A stretch of 64,000 bases of DNA from Ceratotherium simum simum. Its lineage: Eukaryota > Chordata > Mammalia > Perissodactyla > Rhinocerotidae. A model generated the notes under the pieces. The model was given only the letters and a program-made list of their open reading frames with translations, was not told the origin of the DNA and did not search any database. The DNA lies in NCBI RefSeq assembly GCF_000283155.1, contig NW_004454166.1, positions 3,560,885 to 3,624,884 on the forward strand. Direction: 5' to 3'. Below are positions 10,215-21,202 of the stretch, piece by piece (the first letter of the stretch is position 1; each line of letters starts with the position of its first letter). Made by a program: the position numbers and the translations under genes.

Positions 10215-11324
10215 GTGAGCAAGGCGGGCCGTGCTGGCCTCAGGTCTGATCAACAAACCCTGGGCGAGAAAGGCCCCTTTGTGAGGACCGCTGGCCTCCC
10301 CCTTGTCGTCCACTGTCCCTCCTTCTCCTCGGGGGCGTCTGGGCCTCAGGTCCAGAATGTCAGCACTGGAGCCCTCTTGAAATTGGCGGGTATGAGCCAT
10401 GCATTTTACAGATGAGGAGACCGAGGCTCACTGGTGTTTCCATGTCATGTTTTTACTGACCCTTATCACATTGCTTCAGGTCCCAGTGGCCGGACCAGTT
10501 AATAATTCCCAACTCAGGGATCTGCAGGGCAGTGGTGGGGATCGGAGAGCCACTTCTGCTATTTCACAAAACCTAAAGGAAATGTTTCTGGGATGAGGCC
10601 AACTAACATGTCTGGTGCCTTTGACCTTTGCCAGGAACGACACCAATCTAGTGAGCTCTCCTCTGCCATGTCGGGTTGATTGGAAGTGCTGGTGCTCCAT
10701 TCTGGAAGTCTTTGATAAATGCAAAGGAGAATATTAATGCATTAAATTCAATTTTCATTATGAGAATGTTCAAACATACAGAAACGCAGAGAGAATGGTA
10801 TAAGGAACCCCGTCCCCAAGATTCTAGAATTACCAGGACTTTCCCTCTCCTGCTCCACCATCCCACATTTTTTTCTTTTCACACAAACCCTGAGCATCAT
10901 GTCATTTCACTGCTGTTCACTTTCTCTGTCTGTTTTCAGAGTAAGAGTTGGAACTTTGGTTTCCTCCAGTTGTATCCAATGGCTTGTTTTTTATTTGTTG
11001 GCTTATTTGCTTTTTGGCTTTTTCTTTTCATGAGTAGCACTGAAAATCAGTGCTGCTGATTTTTACATGGCCCATGTGCTTCAATCAGTTTAGTCGAGGT
11101 TTTTTTCTGTTCAGATTGTCCCGTCTTTGACCAGTGGGAGTCTCTTTATTGTGGCTTCTGTGATCTTGACCCCAGTAGCGTGGCTGTGGTAGCTTCCTTG
11201 GTCTGGCCATGCTCATCTCGTCTCATACGTTTGCTGCTTTTCCTCTCAGAAGCCCTGATCCTTAGTGGGGAGCGGTGTTCAGAGTCCAGAGTCTGGATGC
11301 CAGTGGTGGCCCTGTCTCTAAACC
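10215..11324. other. Intron 7 proximal part
   Basis: A short antisense MIR core (TTTTACAGATGAGGAGACCG) occurs at 10404-10435. The stretch 10720-11060 (AATGTTCAAACATACAGAAA, then GAGAATGGTATAAGGAACCC) resembles an old antisense L1 3' UTR. The rest is unassigned. Confidence 0.5.
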
Positions 11325-11631
11325 ACGCTGTCCGACAGAAATAGAAAGCTAGCCACATATGTAATTTAACATTTTTTAGTAGGCGTATTAAAGAAACAAG
11401 TGAAGTTGATCATATATTGTATTTAACCCAATATATCCCAAATATTATCATTTCAACAGGTGGTTGATATAAAAATTAATTTGAGATGTTTTACATTCTT
11501 TTTTTCATACTAAGTCTTGAAATCTGGTGTTTATTTTACCCTTATAGCACATCTCAATTTGGACTAGTCACATTTCAAGTGCCCAAGAGCCACATGTGGC
11601 CAGCGGGTACCATGTGGGACAGCACAGCTCT
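11325..11631. mobile_element. Non-autonomous DNA-transposon fossil with short inverted ends
   Basis: The left end (GCTGTCCGACAGAAATAGAA) and right end (GTGGGACAGCACAGC) are imperfect inverted copies. The body (CATATGTAATTTAACATTTT, then TTTAACCCAATATATCCCAA, then GCCACATGTGGCCAG) matches a common mammalian element whose name I cannot fix with certainty (hAT-type likely). Confidence 0.6.
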
Positions 11632-11668
11632 ATACTTTTTCAGTGGGCAGAGAAAGGAAATACATATA

Positions 11669-11926
11669 TATTTTTTGTGTGTGAGGAGATCAGCCCTGAG
11701 CTAACATCCGATGCCAATCCTCCTCTTTTTTTTTTTTTTTTTTTGCTGAGGAAGATTGGCCCTGGGCTAACATCCATGCCCATCTTCCTTTACTTTATAT
11801 GCGCCGCCGCCACAGCATGGCTTGACAAGTGATGCGTCAGTGCGCGCCCGGGATCTGAACCTGTGAACCCCGGGCCACCAAAGTAGAGCGTGCACATTTA
11901 ACCACTTGTGCCACCAGGCCGGCCCC
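11669..11926 (-). mobile_element. ERE SINE, antisense
   Basis: The minus strand starts GGGGCCGGCCTGGTGGCACA and runs through the body with GCCATGCTGTGGCGGCGGCG to CAATCTTCCTCAGC. An internal T tract has expanded to about 20 (11726-11745). Flanks AGGAAATACATATA (11655-11668) and AGGAGATACATATT (11927-11940) are a 14-bp target duplication with two mismatches. Confidence 0.9.
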
Positions 11927-11940
11927 AGGAGATACATATT

Positions 11941-13344
11941 TTTGAGAAACAAATCATGAGTTCATTTTGATATCTCAATTCAACGTAATCTTACAGAATT
12001 TTTTTCTTCTTTGATATTATACTTGTATTTCTTTTTTCTTACACTGAAAATCTTGGTTTCTAAACATATTAACGTAATTACTTATTTGCTTTATCTTAAA
12101 ATATATTTAAAATAGTTTCAAAAGAATAATACAGTATTACCACTGACAGTGTGAGGTTTAAGATTTCTTTGCAGCGTCATGTATCTGTTTAGAGAATGTA
12201 TTTCCCTAAGGAAGTGTAGTCAAACATACTCTGCTCTAAAGTTGTTTAAAATCATTCTTTTTCTCTCTGTGTGTCACCAGCTTGATATAGTTAGCTTCAT
12301 TAATCTCAGTTTCAATCTTCAGGGGTTTCTCTTTTCTTTTTCCTTGTAGTGTGTTGGCAGTTTCTTTGGTAGACCTTTCTGAACATAGGAGCTCATCTGA
12401 GGTCAAGGTCCCTTGGCTGGATGACAGTTGAGTCTAAGATGCTCTGATTATTCCCAGCATCTCCTGTTCTCAGGTTCCTTCACAAAGCGAAGGGGCCTCG
12501 AGAACAAGGAGGTCTGTGCTTTACGGGCTGAGGGATTGTGGAATCCTTCTTTCTGTGCTGCTGAGTCTTGTCTTCAGAACCAGGCTAGCAGGGGTAGACA
12601 AGGGCCAGGGCAGGAGTGAGGGTCAGGAGGAGCTGTTGAGGGTTCTTTGCACTCTCCAGAAGGGATTTGGAAAGTGCTTAAGCCTTTCCCCGGAGGCTCC
12701 TGGAAGGGAGGAGGGAGCATGGAATCTCCCATGGTTTTTTGCTCTTAGAATGATTAAAGGGTTTTAGATCCAAAAGGTGCCTTAGAGATGACATTAGATT
12801 AGACAATGCTGAGTGATAGAGAGAGCATGGACTTGGAGTCTGAGGTCCTGGATTCAAGACTCAGTTATCTCCACTTACTTGTGTGACCTTGGACAAGTCA
12901 TTGGCTCTGTATTATGCTAGTCCTGTAGTCTAGAATGGTGGACTTCTGACCTGGGGAATGCTGAGTCTCTCAATTGGGGTGTTCTTTGCTGATGCATAAT
13001 AGCAGAAGCTCTGTGTTACATATGCGAAGTGACAACCCAGCTGTGTTTGGATTAGTGCAGCAATAAGGCTGCACTAATGAGAAATGAAGAGGTCTAAGCT
13101 TTTGGGCCGTAAAGAGTTAATCTCCCTGTTCCTCAGGTTTGTCTTGGACTGGGGGTTATGATTCCTGCCTGCAGTATAGAATGGGAAACGCTCTTAAAAC
13201 TAGAAATATAAGGGGCTCTTACCGTTGAGTTTCTTTCTTGAGACAGACACGCCTCTCACTCCATTACCCTCCGTCAGAGCCTGGGGGGGATTCTGTTGTT
13301 GGGTATAACTCTGGACCAAAATGCCACCTTTATGTTTTGTTTAG
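11941..13344. other. Intron 7 distal part
   Basis: A sense MIR remnant lies at about 12790-12990 (GTGTGACCTTGGACAAGTCA). AT-rich unassigned sequence occupies 11941-12400. The remainder is unremarkable up to the exon 8 acceptor. Confidence 0.55.
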
Positions 13345-13458
13345 CTCCAGAGCAAAGGACTAAAAGATTACTGCTTTGACTATAACCCTCTCAGTGACAG
13401 CCAAATCACGGGACACCAGGTCGTTCTGTACCTCTGCCACGGGATGGGTCAGAACCAG
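13345..13458 (+). CDS. GALNT12: GALNT12 exon 8 (lectin alpha repeat, residues ~449-486)
   Basis: This 114-nt, 38-codon exon has acceptor TTTAG and donor CAG|GTGGGT. It opens the ricin B-type lectin domain: LQSKGLKDYCFDYN holds the C-x-D signature of the alpha repeat (Cys458, Asp460) and LYLCHGMGQNQ supplies its partner Cys479. The lectin domain binds GalNAc already placed on a glycopeptide and directs the catalytic domain to nearby sites. Cys479 is altered in a human colorectal-cancer-associated variant and is intact here. The final Gln is the Q of a Q-x-F element completed in exon 9. Confidence 0.95.
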
Positions 13459-15266
13459 GTGGGTGCTGCTTGTCTGTAGCTCGACGTGCTCAGGCTGGGC
13501 GACAGCAGACAACGGAGGCTCTGTGCTCAAGGGATCATTGGTGTGGGCCTCCAAAGAGGGAAATGAGGGGAAATCTATGAGTTTTTAAATATTTGATTTT
13601 TTTTCATTATAATGGCAATATATGCTCATTACAGAACATTTGGAAATATAAAAAGTAGACACAAGTGGTGACTACCTGGACCCAGAGTGACCATTCTAAT
13701 TAAGACATATTTACTTCCCATCTTTTTTTATGCACGGCCTTTGGATTATGTTTTAAATAGACATTATCATAATGTCTATATGTTTTATAGTCTATTCTTT
13801 CCATTTACTTCATCCTTCTTTTCTTGTGTTATTAGACATCCTTTGAGAGTATCATCCTAGTGGCCTCGATATTCCTCTGTGTGGCTATATTACTGCTCAG
13901 TTAACTGATTTCCTGCCTCTCAGTTTTTGCAATTATAAATAACTCTGCTGCTAACATCTTCAGTCAGAAAAAAAAACGACAGGTCTGCATTTCAGATGAC
14001 TTCCTTAGAATTAATTCTTAAATGGAATCATAGGTTTTGCTGCGTATTGCCACACTGCAAAGCAGCGTCTAGGGCATTGCTTCAGCAGATGGCTCCGGGT
14101 GGATCTGTCTGGGTTACATGCTGTATTTCAGGCTGCGCAGGGGAGCAAGTCCTGGAGGGTGTGAGGACCAGAGTAGGATCCTGGCCCACGGAAGCAGGTG
14201 GACCCATCGGGGGGGCCAGTGGAGGACGCAGGAGATGAGTGAAGCATTGGTCTGAACCTTCAAAGCTGTACTCTCCTGAGAGGTGTCAGACACATGGAAA
14301 TGAAGGGGTGGGGGTTCAAGCTTTCCTCCAACCTGGAGTCACCCCAATTCCCTTTAAATATTAAACCCCCTTGTGGTCAACAGAAAACTTTCATAATTCA
14401 GACCCCTACAACCTTAAATTATTCAGGTGTTTCAACACTTTAGAGAATAGTGCTTCTCAAAGGTGGTCCCCGACTGGTACCATCAGCATCGCCTGAGAGC
14501 TTAGAAATGCAAATCCTCAGACCACCCCATCCCTCCTGAACCCCAATCTCTTGTTTTAACCAGCTTTCTGGGAGATTCATTTGAGAAGCACTGCTCCACG
14601 TGTCTTAAGAACAGCCACCTGTGTCAGAATCTTCTGGAAGGGAGGTGGTAGTTGGCCAAGTGTCTTTTTAAAAATGTGAAAAATGCCCCTTCCTCGCCCC
14701 CCCTCAGACAGAAGGAGTCCTTCTTCCCTCTCTGGGAGTGCGGCCCAGAATCAGGCTTTTTCCTAAGCACACTGGAGTAAGAAAACCATTGCTCTGGAAG
14801 AACCAAGTCTTCCCATTAGCAGTCATGTTGTCTGCTTGTGCACAGCACTTTATAGTTTCCAAGGCACTGATGCGTCCATGATGTTTGGGAGGAGGAGGAA
14901 AGGACTGACAAAAGAAGACGAAGCGGCTGGTCCAGGTCACGGGAGCCCCCATGTGCCGGCACTGGGACGGGTCCATTTTCTTCCCCCCCATTCTGCACCA
15001 GCACAGGGTCAGGCACAGCGGGCACAGGGTGACCCTGGCTCCAGCCCCGCCCTCACTATCTAACAAGCGAGATGGGCACAGAAGAGGCCCCTCCGTTCAC
15101 ACTTGCTAAGCACCACCCTAGAGGTGCACCGAGTGCTGCGGGAGCAGGTCAGACAGGCTGGTGTCTCTGGGTGAGGGAGAGTGAGGGACCCCGAGTCCTC
15201 ATCCAGTGATTTCCCCGCTTTGCACGTTGGAGGGTCACTGACGCACATGGGCTGCTCTGTTTTTAG
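13459..15266. other. Intron 8
   Basis: Ancient AT-rich repeat-like sequence occupies about 13595-13965 (ATATATGCTCATTACAGAAC, then AATTATAAATAACTCTGCTG), similar to old LINE-derived debris. A MER5A-like element is listed separately. The distal part (14820-15260) is GC-richer and unassigned. Confidence 0.5.
14449..14592 (+). mobile_element. MER5A-like hAT (Charlie) non-autonomous element
   Basis: Perfect 13-bp terminal inverted repeats (AGTGCTTCTCAAA and TTTGAGAAGCACT) enclose a 144-bp body with the MER5A phrases TGGTACCATCAGCATCGCCT and AGAAATGCAAATCCTCAGAC. Flanking 8-bp duplications are no longer visible. Confidence 0.85.
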
Positions 15267-15413
15267 TTTTTCGAGTACACGTCCCGGAATGAACTCCGCT
15301 ATAACACCCGCCAGCCAGAGGGCTGCGTAGCTGTGGACGCGGGAACCGATCTTCTCACCGTGCATCTCTGCGAGGACACTGCCCCGGAGAATCAGAAGTT
15401 CGTCTTGCAGGAG
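15267..15413 (+). CDS. GALNT12: GALNT12 exon 9 (lectin beta repeat, residues ~487-535)
   Basis: This 147-nt, 49-codon exon has acceptor TTTTTAG and donor GAG|GTAAGC. It encodes FFEYTSRNELRYNT, which completes the alpha-repeat Q-x-F, then the beta repeat with Cys506 (EGCVAVDAG) and Cys521 (HLCED), and a second Q-x-F (NQKF). Using Phe instead of Trp in these ricin-fold elements is tolerated in the GalNAc-transferase family. Thr491, a reported human variant site, is conserved. A long open frame on the opposite strand across this exon is fortuitous. Confidence 0.95.
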
Positions 15414-17358
15414 GTAAGCGAGCTGCCTCACTCCTTCCTGGCTCCGGTCCCCGGGCTGCAGAGGGGAGGATGGAAGTAAGGATGCTCTCTGGCCTGGTTC
15501 TGGCAAGTCTCGGGTGCAGCCGCCTACGGAGACCGGGAGCTCCACGGTGCGCCCATGTGGGGGAGCATTGTCAGAGTCCCACAGCACAGTCAGCTTTGCC
15601 TCTGTCCTCACTGTGGACTCCCTCTCAGTCTTTCCATCCCTCTGACACCTGGAGCTGCAGTGGGCTGTAACGGGCAGAGGAGCTGTCACAAATGTGTTGG
15701 AAGATGAAATGGGGTTTAAACAAGGGAAACAGCTAATGTAGAAGGACATGAGGTTAGATCCAGGTATAAGTCACTCCACTTCTCTCAGCCTCATTCTGGG
15801 GACCATAGCAGCTTTGTCCACCTCTAGTGAGGATTAGATGTGTGGCCAGAAATATTCTTTGGAAACTGTCAAGCTCTCTAGAGATTGGTTGTTACTTGTG
15901 GTATAATAACCAAGAAAACATCTCTCTGGTGGAATTGGCTCCCCTCAGAAATGTCATTGTCGAGTTGGAACTGGGTGTGATTTCAGGCCTGAGAGGTGCT
16001 AGTCCCACCACATTTGCAATACGCCCATGATGGGACTCATAAATCGGTCATATCCTTTGACTCACTAAAAGACACTTGAGGGAATAAATTCAAAGAAAAT
16101 AATTCAAAAGAAAAAATTAGTTCTCTGTTATCTCCGTGGGAAGCTTTCATTCCTAGCCTGGCCCCAGGGATGGAAAAATTCATCTATACTGCCTATGAAT
16201 GGGTTAAGTCTAAGTCTAGTTAGAAGTTGGAGTACATTTTCTTGTAGAAAATGTTATGATTAGCAATGAGATTTGCAGGCTCCCTGGAAAAGCCAGGCCC
16301 CATAGTGCTGTCTATCTGATATAAAAAAATAAGAGGGGAAATCCTTCTGCAGACCCCTGAAGTCTGTGATCCTCTGAAACGCTCTTCCCTTCTGTTCTTT
16401 CTTCCAACTGGAAGCTGTCGTAAGCCCTCAAGGAATGGTAATGCAAGACAGAAACCATAAAATTGGTTTGAAATGTCATTAAAATGTTATCTTCAATTTC
16501 AGTGACCATTTAAGGATAAGTAAGTTTCTTTAGAAGAGTGGGAGGAGGGGTACTTGATTTATTATTCCCTTTCACTTACCCAAAAGGCGACTTCTGAGCA
16601 CTTTTAAGGGTTTTCAAGGTTAGTATTATTGAGATTCTTCGGCAAGTAACTTTATTTCCAAGGTTTCTCTTTTGCTGGAACAGATATGTTCTGCCTATTT
16701 GCTGCTCAGCCGTGACTAAGTTCCTGGGGGGCATCCAGCTCACAGCAGAGAGGTGGAGGGGAAAAATAAACTCCAGGACTGGGGCAGAGACGTGCTGAGT
16801 TAAGTCAGCATCAGTGGGGGTCGTCTTTTGGGCTTTGGGAGTTGGCGTGCTCTGTAGAACCCACTTCCTCTTGGATGACTTGCCCCCTCCCCGGGCTGGT
16901 CTGGGGCGGAGTGGGGACTAAAGCCAAGTTTCCTGACTCTCCATTTAAATACGTAAGAGAAAGAGATCGCCAGGGATGGAATTGGTTGACCTAAGAGAAG
17001 TGAAAGAGATTAATAAAAGATCTCTTTGGTCCTGAACAGCAGTAGGCATGAGACACAGGGTCTGACAGATCCCCGGCTCAGCCAGCAGGTGGCACCATTG
17101 GCCCTGCTGGTGGAGTCGGGGACCCTGTAAAGAGCCCCTGTGAGAGGCAGGCATGACACACGTCTGTACTCGCCTGGCCCCCCCGTGCACAGACAGTCCT
17201 GAGTTGCCTTCATACATGCAAACACTTACCCCTCAAGAAGTATTTTTGCAATGATAAAAATCACCCTGAGCTCTTAAGCACACGTTTTAAGGAAGAAGAT
17301 ACCTTCTGAAGAACTGCTTGTAATTCTCTTGGAATCCACTGTCTGTTATCTTTTGTAG
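15414..17358. other. Intron 9
   Basis: No named repeat is confidently visible in this 1.9-kb intron. It contains AT-rich stretches (about 16050-16300) and ends in the exon 10 acceptor tract. Confidence 0.5.
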
Positions 17359-17499
17359 GATGGTTCTTTATTCCACGTACAGTCCAAGAAATGTGTTCAG
17401 GCCGAGAGGAAGGCGCTGGGCAGCAGTTTCGTACCACTCCTGCGAGACTGCACCAACTCGGACCTGCAGAGATGGTTCTTCAAGGAGCGCATGTTGTAA
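17359..17499 (+). CDS. GALNT12: GALNT12 exon 10 with stop codon (lectin gamma repeat, residues ~536-581)
   Basis: This terminal exon follows a TTTTGTAG acceptor and contains 46 codons plus TAA at 17497-17499. It encodes DGSLFHVQSKKCVQAERKAL, then SFVPLLRDCTNSDLQRWFFK and the ending ERML. Cys547 and Cys566 make the gamma-repeat pair, and QRW is the only canonical Q-x-W of the three lectin repeats. The last residues match the human protein apart from a few conservative positions, which fixes the orthology. The 3' UTR follows directly. Confidence 0.96.
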   Translation, partial: DGSLFHVQSKKCVQAERKALGSSFVPLLRDCTNSDLQRWFFKERML

Positions 17500-18068
17500 A
17501 GTGTCGCTGCTCCAAGGAACCTGTGGAGGGAGACTGGGCCCTTGGACTCTGTGCCCGGCAGAGACTTAGCTAAGTACAGTGACAGTCCCTCCAAAACGTG
17601 GCTGCTCCTCTTTTGTAAGGAAATCATTTTGCAGTTTGTGAAAGTGATGTTGGATTTAGTAAGACTGTGAATAAGCTTTGTACTGATTTTGAAAACTTTA
17701 AAATTGTTCTCAACACCCTATTTTCAAAGGGTAATCACAAAATGTTAACTCTTGGTATTCAGAGAGTTAAAAACCTTGAAATATTTTTCTATCAAGATGT
17801 ATATTCTACTGTTGTGCCTTTTTTATTCCCCCTAGCAGAAAGGTAAATATTTTATTTTGGTATTTGCAAGGATTGCCAGGTATAAAGATGTGTGCGCGTG
17901 TGGGAGTTAAACTCATCTAATGTACTTTGCATAAACTGATGGTACCTCGAATGTTGCGTTAGAATTTTCTCAGTGTAGACAGATGGGCACTAGGAACGTT
18001 GTACTGATTCCTTCAGGCCTTTGAGATGTTCTAGATTCATTTAATAAAGAATGCTGTTTGGTTATGTG
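17500..18068 (+). other. GALNT12: GALNT12 3' UTR
   Basis: This AT-rich stretch of about 570 nt follows the stop codon and ends about 20 nt past an AATAAA hexamer, just before a GT-rich stretch typical of a cleavage-stimulating element. No repeat insertion is visible in it. Its length is inferred from the first good polyadenylation signal; a longer alternative form cannot be excluded. Confidence 0.75.
18043..18048 (+). promoter_or_regulatory. GALNT12: Polyadenylation signal AATAAA of GALNT12
   Basis: This is the first canonical AATAAA after the stop codon. It is followed within 25 nt by a TG/GT-rich tract (TGCTGTTTGGTTATGTGTC), the expected layout of a mammalian cleavage site near 18065. Confidence 0.8.
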
Positions 18069-18070
18069 TC

Positions 18071-19620
18071 ACTACCATAGTCAAAGCGCTGGTTAATGTT
18101 TATGCTAGCCAAAGAGGACTAACCAAAGCTGGGCTTTCCAAGGAGCGGTGTGACTGCCCGGCTCCTATAGACTCCCCCATACGGGGCGGGCTTCTGACCA
18201 TGCCTGACTGAGGCCTGGCCGGCCACCTTCAGTAACTACCACTATGACTTTGAAGCGTGTTTGCATCATTTTTAATTTTTACCGCACGTTAGTGTCTGGG
18301 GGAAATGTACTGTTCCTTATGAAATCCAGCTTCCAAATTGGTTCATTGATGATATTGGGTCATTAAGTCAATGTCAGATGTGATGTGCGGCAGCTGCTGC
18401 TCAGCTCTCTCAGGCCTTCTGGTTTGTGAGCCATCCCAGATCCACTTGTGAGATTCTGGCAAGTTGGTGAAGTCAATATGATTGATTTTTAAAAATGTGA
18501 GAACATTGCAGATCTTTGTTTTTGTAATTATTAGATGTGAGAGATGAAGACACATGTACAATTGATTAAAAAGTATCAACTGACATCTCAGGCTCTTTTT
18601 TACACACATTCCCTTCTCTGAGGGATCCAGTTTAACCGTTACCCAGAAAAAACTCCCGTGTACCTGGCTTGGATCCCACTTTGAACTTCAGTTTCTTCAT
18701 CTGTAAAATGGGAATAATGAAGCCAAGCTCGTGGGGTAGTTGTTAGGATTAAATAACATAGAGCAGGTGAGGGCTTAGCCTAGTCCCCGGCATACATATG
18801 GGTTCATTAAATTTCTATTTTCCTAACTGCACTTTATAAAATATGAATCACAATAAACATCAGTAGGTGTTTATTCAAAAATAAGTACTAAATAATTTAG
18901 TTATTTTCTCTTTATGGGGGTCAGTGGCTCCTCAGTAGGCAGATATACGGTGTGAACCCTACCAGCACAGCTCAGTTCTCTCATAAATGTAACGTGCTGT
19001 GGGGCCGAGCCTTCCCCCCACATTGTGGTAACCTGTAAAGCAGGCCACATGGCCGCTCCACCTGTGATGGAGGTGAGTCCTGCCCCGCCACCTCCTCTGC
19101 CCTCTCTGCAGTGTCATCTGAGCTCCATGAAGGGAGTCAGCCCCTCCAAGGGTGTGGAAGTCAGTCCAGGCAGACAGAAAACTAGCGCTGACTAAATGCT
19201 TGCTGAGTGCAGGGAGACCACACGTGCATTCTCGGGTGTTCCTTGGGTGCTGCAGTGAATTACTTTTGCTTGAGAAGTCACCTCCCTTATGCCTGCCATC
19301 AGCTTATATGTGGTAATTTTTAGGGTGGAAAGACTAATAAAAGTAAAAATAATATTTTTCAGGGTGTCAAGGGAAATATTTTTACAGACTGGGAGGCAAT
19401 TTACGGCGTTTTGGATACCGTTTCCCTTCACTGGTGGGTGAGGAGTCTGTGCCTGGGCGAGTCCCCGCCCGACCCCCTGGAAGCTGTGAGTTGGCTTCCG
19501 GTTCTGGTGTGTGGGGTCGGGAGTCTGGGGGCCGGGGCCGGCCCCGGCTGTGGCAGTCCATTCACCTTCTGGGACTCATTTCCTCGTCTGCATAATGGCG
19601 ATAAGAATGTCCTCTGCTTA
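18071..19620. other. Start of intergenic region downstream of GALNT12
   Basis: A sense MIR remnant lies at about 18650-18810 (TTCAGTTTCTTCATCTGTAA, then GTTGTTAGGATTAAATAACA). A second AATAAA at 18852-18857 lies just past it. A small GC-rich patch (19440-19570) is too short for a CpG island. No exon was seen. Confidence 0.55.
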
Positions 19621-19624
19621 TCTC

Positions 19625-20650
19625 TTACCTATATTTTTTTATTTACTTTTTTAGAGGTTGCCTTAAGGATTACAGTATGCTTCCTGAGTCTGTCACCATC
19701 TTCTTCAACTTAGTATTGAGTTAATTCCAGTAAGTTTAGCACATTTGTACCAGTATAGTTCCATTTCCTACCCCCCTTCTGTGCTATTATGGACGTATTT
19801 ATTATACCTGTATGTGTTATAAACTCAACAATAGAATGGTATAATCATTGTTTTAAACAGTAAGAGAAGAGAAAATATATGTATATACACATTGTCTCAT
19901 GTTTACCCACATATGTACCATTTTCCATGCTCTTTATTACTTCCTGTGAATCTGAGTAACCCTCTGGTGTCATTCCTTTTCAGTGTATGGACTTTCTTTA
20001 GTATTTCGTCTAGAACAGGTCTGTTAGCAATGAGCTCTCTCAGTTTTTGTTTATTTGGGAATGTTTTTACTCTGCCTTCAGTTGTTTGGAAGATAGTTTA
20101 GCTGGATACAGAATTCTAGTTGACAGGTTTCTTTTCATTCAGCACTGAGAATTTGAGATGTCGCCACTGTTCTGAGTGAGAGGTCAGCCATTAATCCTGC
20201 TGTTCCCTGTGTATGAGGAGTCATTTTTCTCCTGCTGCTTTTGAGATTTTCTCTTTCTCTTTCAGCAGTTCAAGATGTGTCTGGGTGTGGTCTGCGTTTA
20301 TCGTACTTGGGGTTGTTGAGCTTTTTGGAACATAATTTAATGTTTTTAAAATCTATTTGGGAAGGTTTAGCCATTCAAATTTTTTTCTACCCTTTTATCT
20401 CTTCTTCAAAGTGGATAATTTGTGATGATTTTAAGTTCACTGATTTCTTCTGCCCTCTCCAACCTGCTATTGAGCTTCTCTAGTCATTTTTATTTCAGTT
20501 ATTGTACTTTTCAACTCTGAATATCCATTTGGTTCTTTTTTGTAGTGTCTCTCTCTGTTGAGATTCCCCATGCATTAGCTCATTGTTAGCACATTTTCCT
20601 TTAGTTCTTTGAATATAGTTTTCTTTAATTCTTTGAATATATTTGTAATA
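19625..20650 (-). mobile_element. Old LINE-1 (L1M class) fragment, antisense
   Basis: The order AGGTTGCCTTAAGGATTACA, then TCTAGAACAGGTCTGTTAGC, then GAATGTTTTTACTCTGCCTT, then TTTAGCTGGATACAGAATTC is characteristic of a widespread older L1 region read in reverse. Boundaries are approximate. It stops where the MaLR element begins. Confidence 0.7.
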
Positions 20651-20654
20651 GAGG

Positions 20655-21202
20655 CTTTGGAGCCTTTGTAACTTAGCAGCTTAAAACATTAAATATATTA
20701 TCTTACAGTTTCTGTAGGTCAGAGGTTTCAGGCGTGGCTTGGCTGAATTCTCAGGGTCTCCCAAGGTGTTGACCGCAGCTGTGAGCTCATCTGAGACTCA
20801 GGGTCCTCCTCCAAGCTCAGTAGTTGTGGGCTGAATTCAATTCCTTGGGGCCATGGAACAGAGGACCTCAGCTCTAAAAGGCCACTCGTTCCCCAGCCCT
20901 GTGGCCCTCTCCACAGCATAACAGTTTACTTCTTCAAGGCCAGTAGGAGAGCATCCATTGCTGATTCTTATCTCTTTTAAGGGCTCAATTGATTAGGTCA
21001 GGTCCACCCAGGATAATTTCCCTTCTCTTAACTCAAAAGTCAACTGATGAAGGACCTTAAATACATCCACAAAATTCCTTCACTGCAGTGACATCCCCTC
21101 ATATTCATAGGTCCTACCCACACTCAAGGGGAGGGATTTAAACAGGGTGTTACACCAGGAGACAGGAATCTTGGGGGTCATCTTGGAATTCTGCCTACCA
21201 CA
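20655..21202 (-). repeat. 3' LTR of the MaLR element
   Basis: This LTR starts (minus strand) TGTGGTAGGCAGAATTCC at 21202. It includes the antisense phrases CCCACACTCAAGGGGAGGGA and TTACAGTTTCTGTAGGTCAG. The outer (left) end is blurred against L1 debris. Confidence 0.65.

Larger units (their letters stand above)
1..18070 (+). other. GALNT12: GALNT12 gene, 3' portion (exons 4-10 and introns)
   Basis: Seven exons join without a frame break into the C-terminal 338 residues of a family GT27 polypeptide GalNAc-transferase. The enzyme starts mucin-type O-glycosylation in the Golgi by moving GalNAc from UDP-GalNAc to Ser/Thr of acceptor proteins. The assignment to GALNT12, rather than a paralogue, rests on the exon 4 start (RIHEEESAVVCPVIDVIDWN), the exon 10 end (WFFKERML) and a back-counted length equal to the human 581 residues. 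With that numbering, residues reported as variant in human GALNT12 (R297, D303, E341, R373, R382, Y396, C479, T491) fall on the same amino acid here. The gene is cut by the left window edge: the transmembrane anchor, stem and first half of the catalytic domain (exons 1-3) are absent. All seven acceptors and all six internal donors are AG/GT. Confidence 0.95.

Noticed and set aside
15060..15749. 229-codon open frame antisense to GALNT12 exon 9
   Set aside because: It is the reverse of a real exon plus intron, with no recognisable protein family.
18852..18857. Second AATAAA as the main GALNT12 polyadenylation signal
   Set aside because: It lies 0.8 kb further on, just past a MIR remnant, and a good earlier signal with a GT-rich downstream element exists. 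It may serve as a minor alternative.
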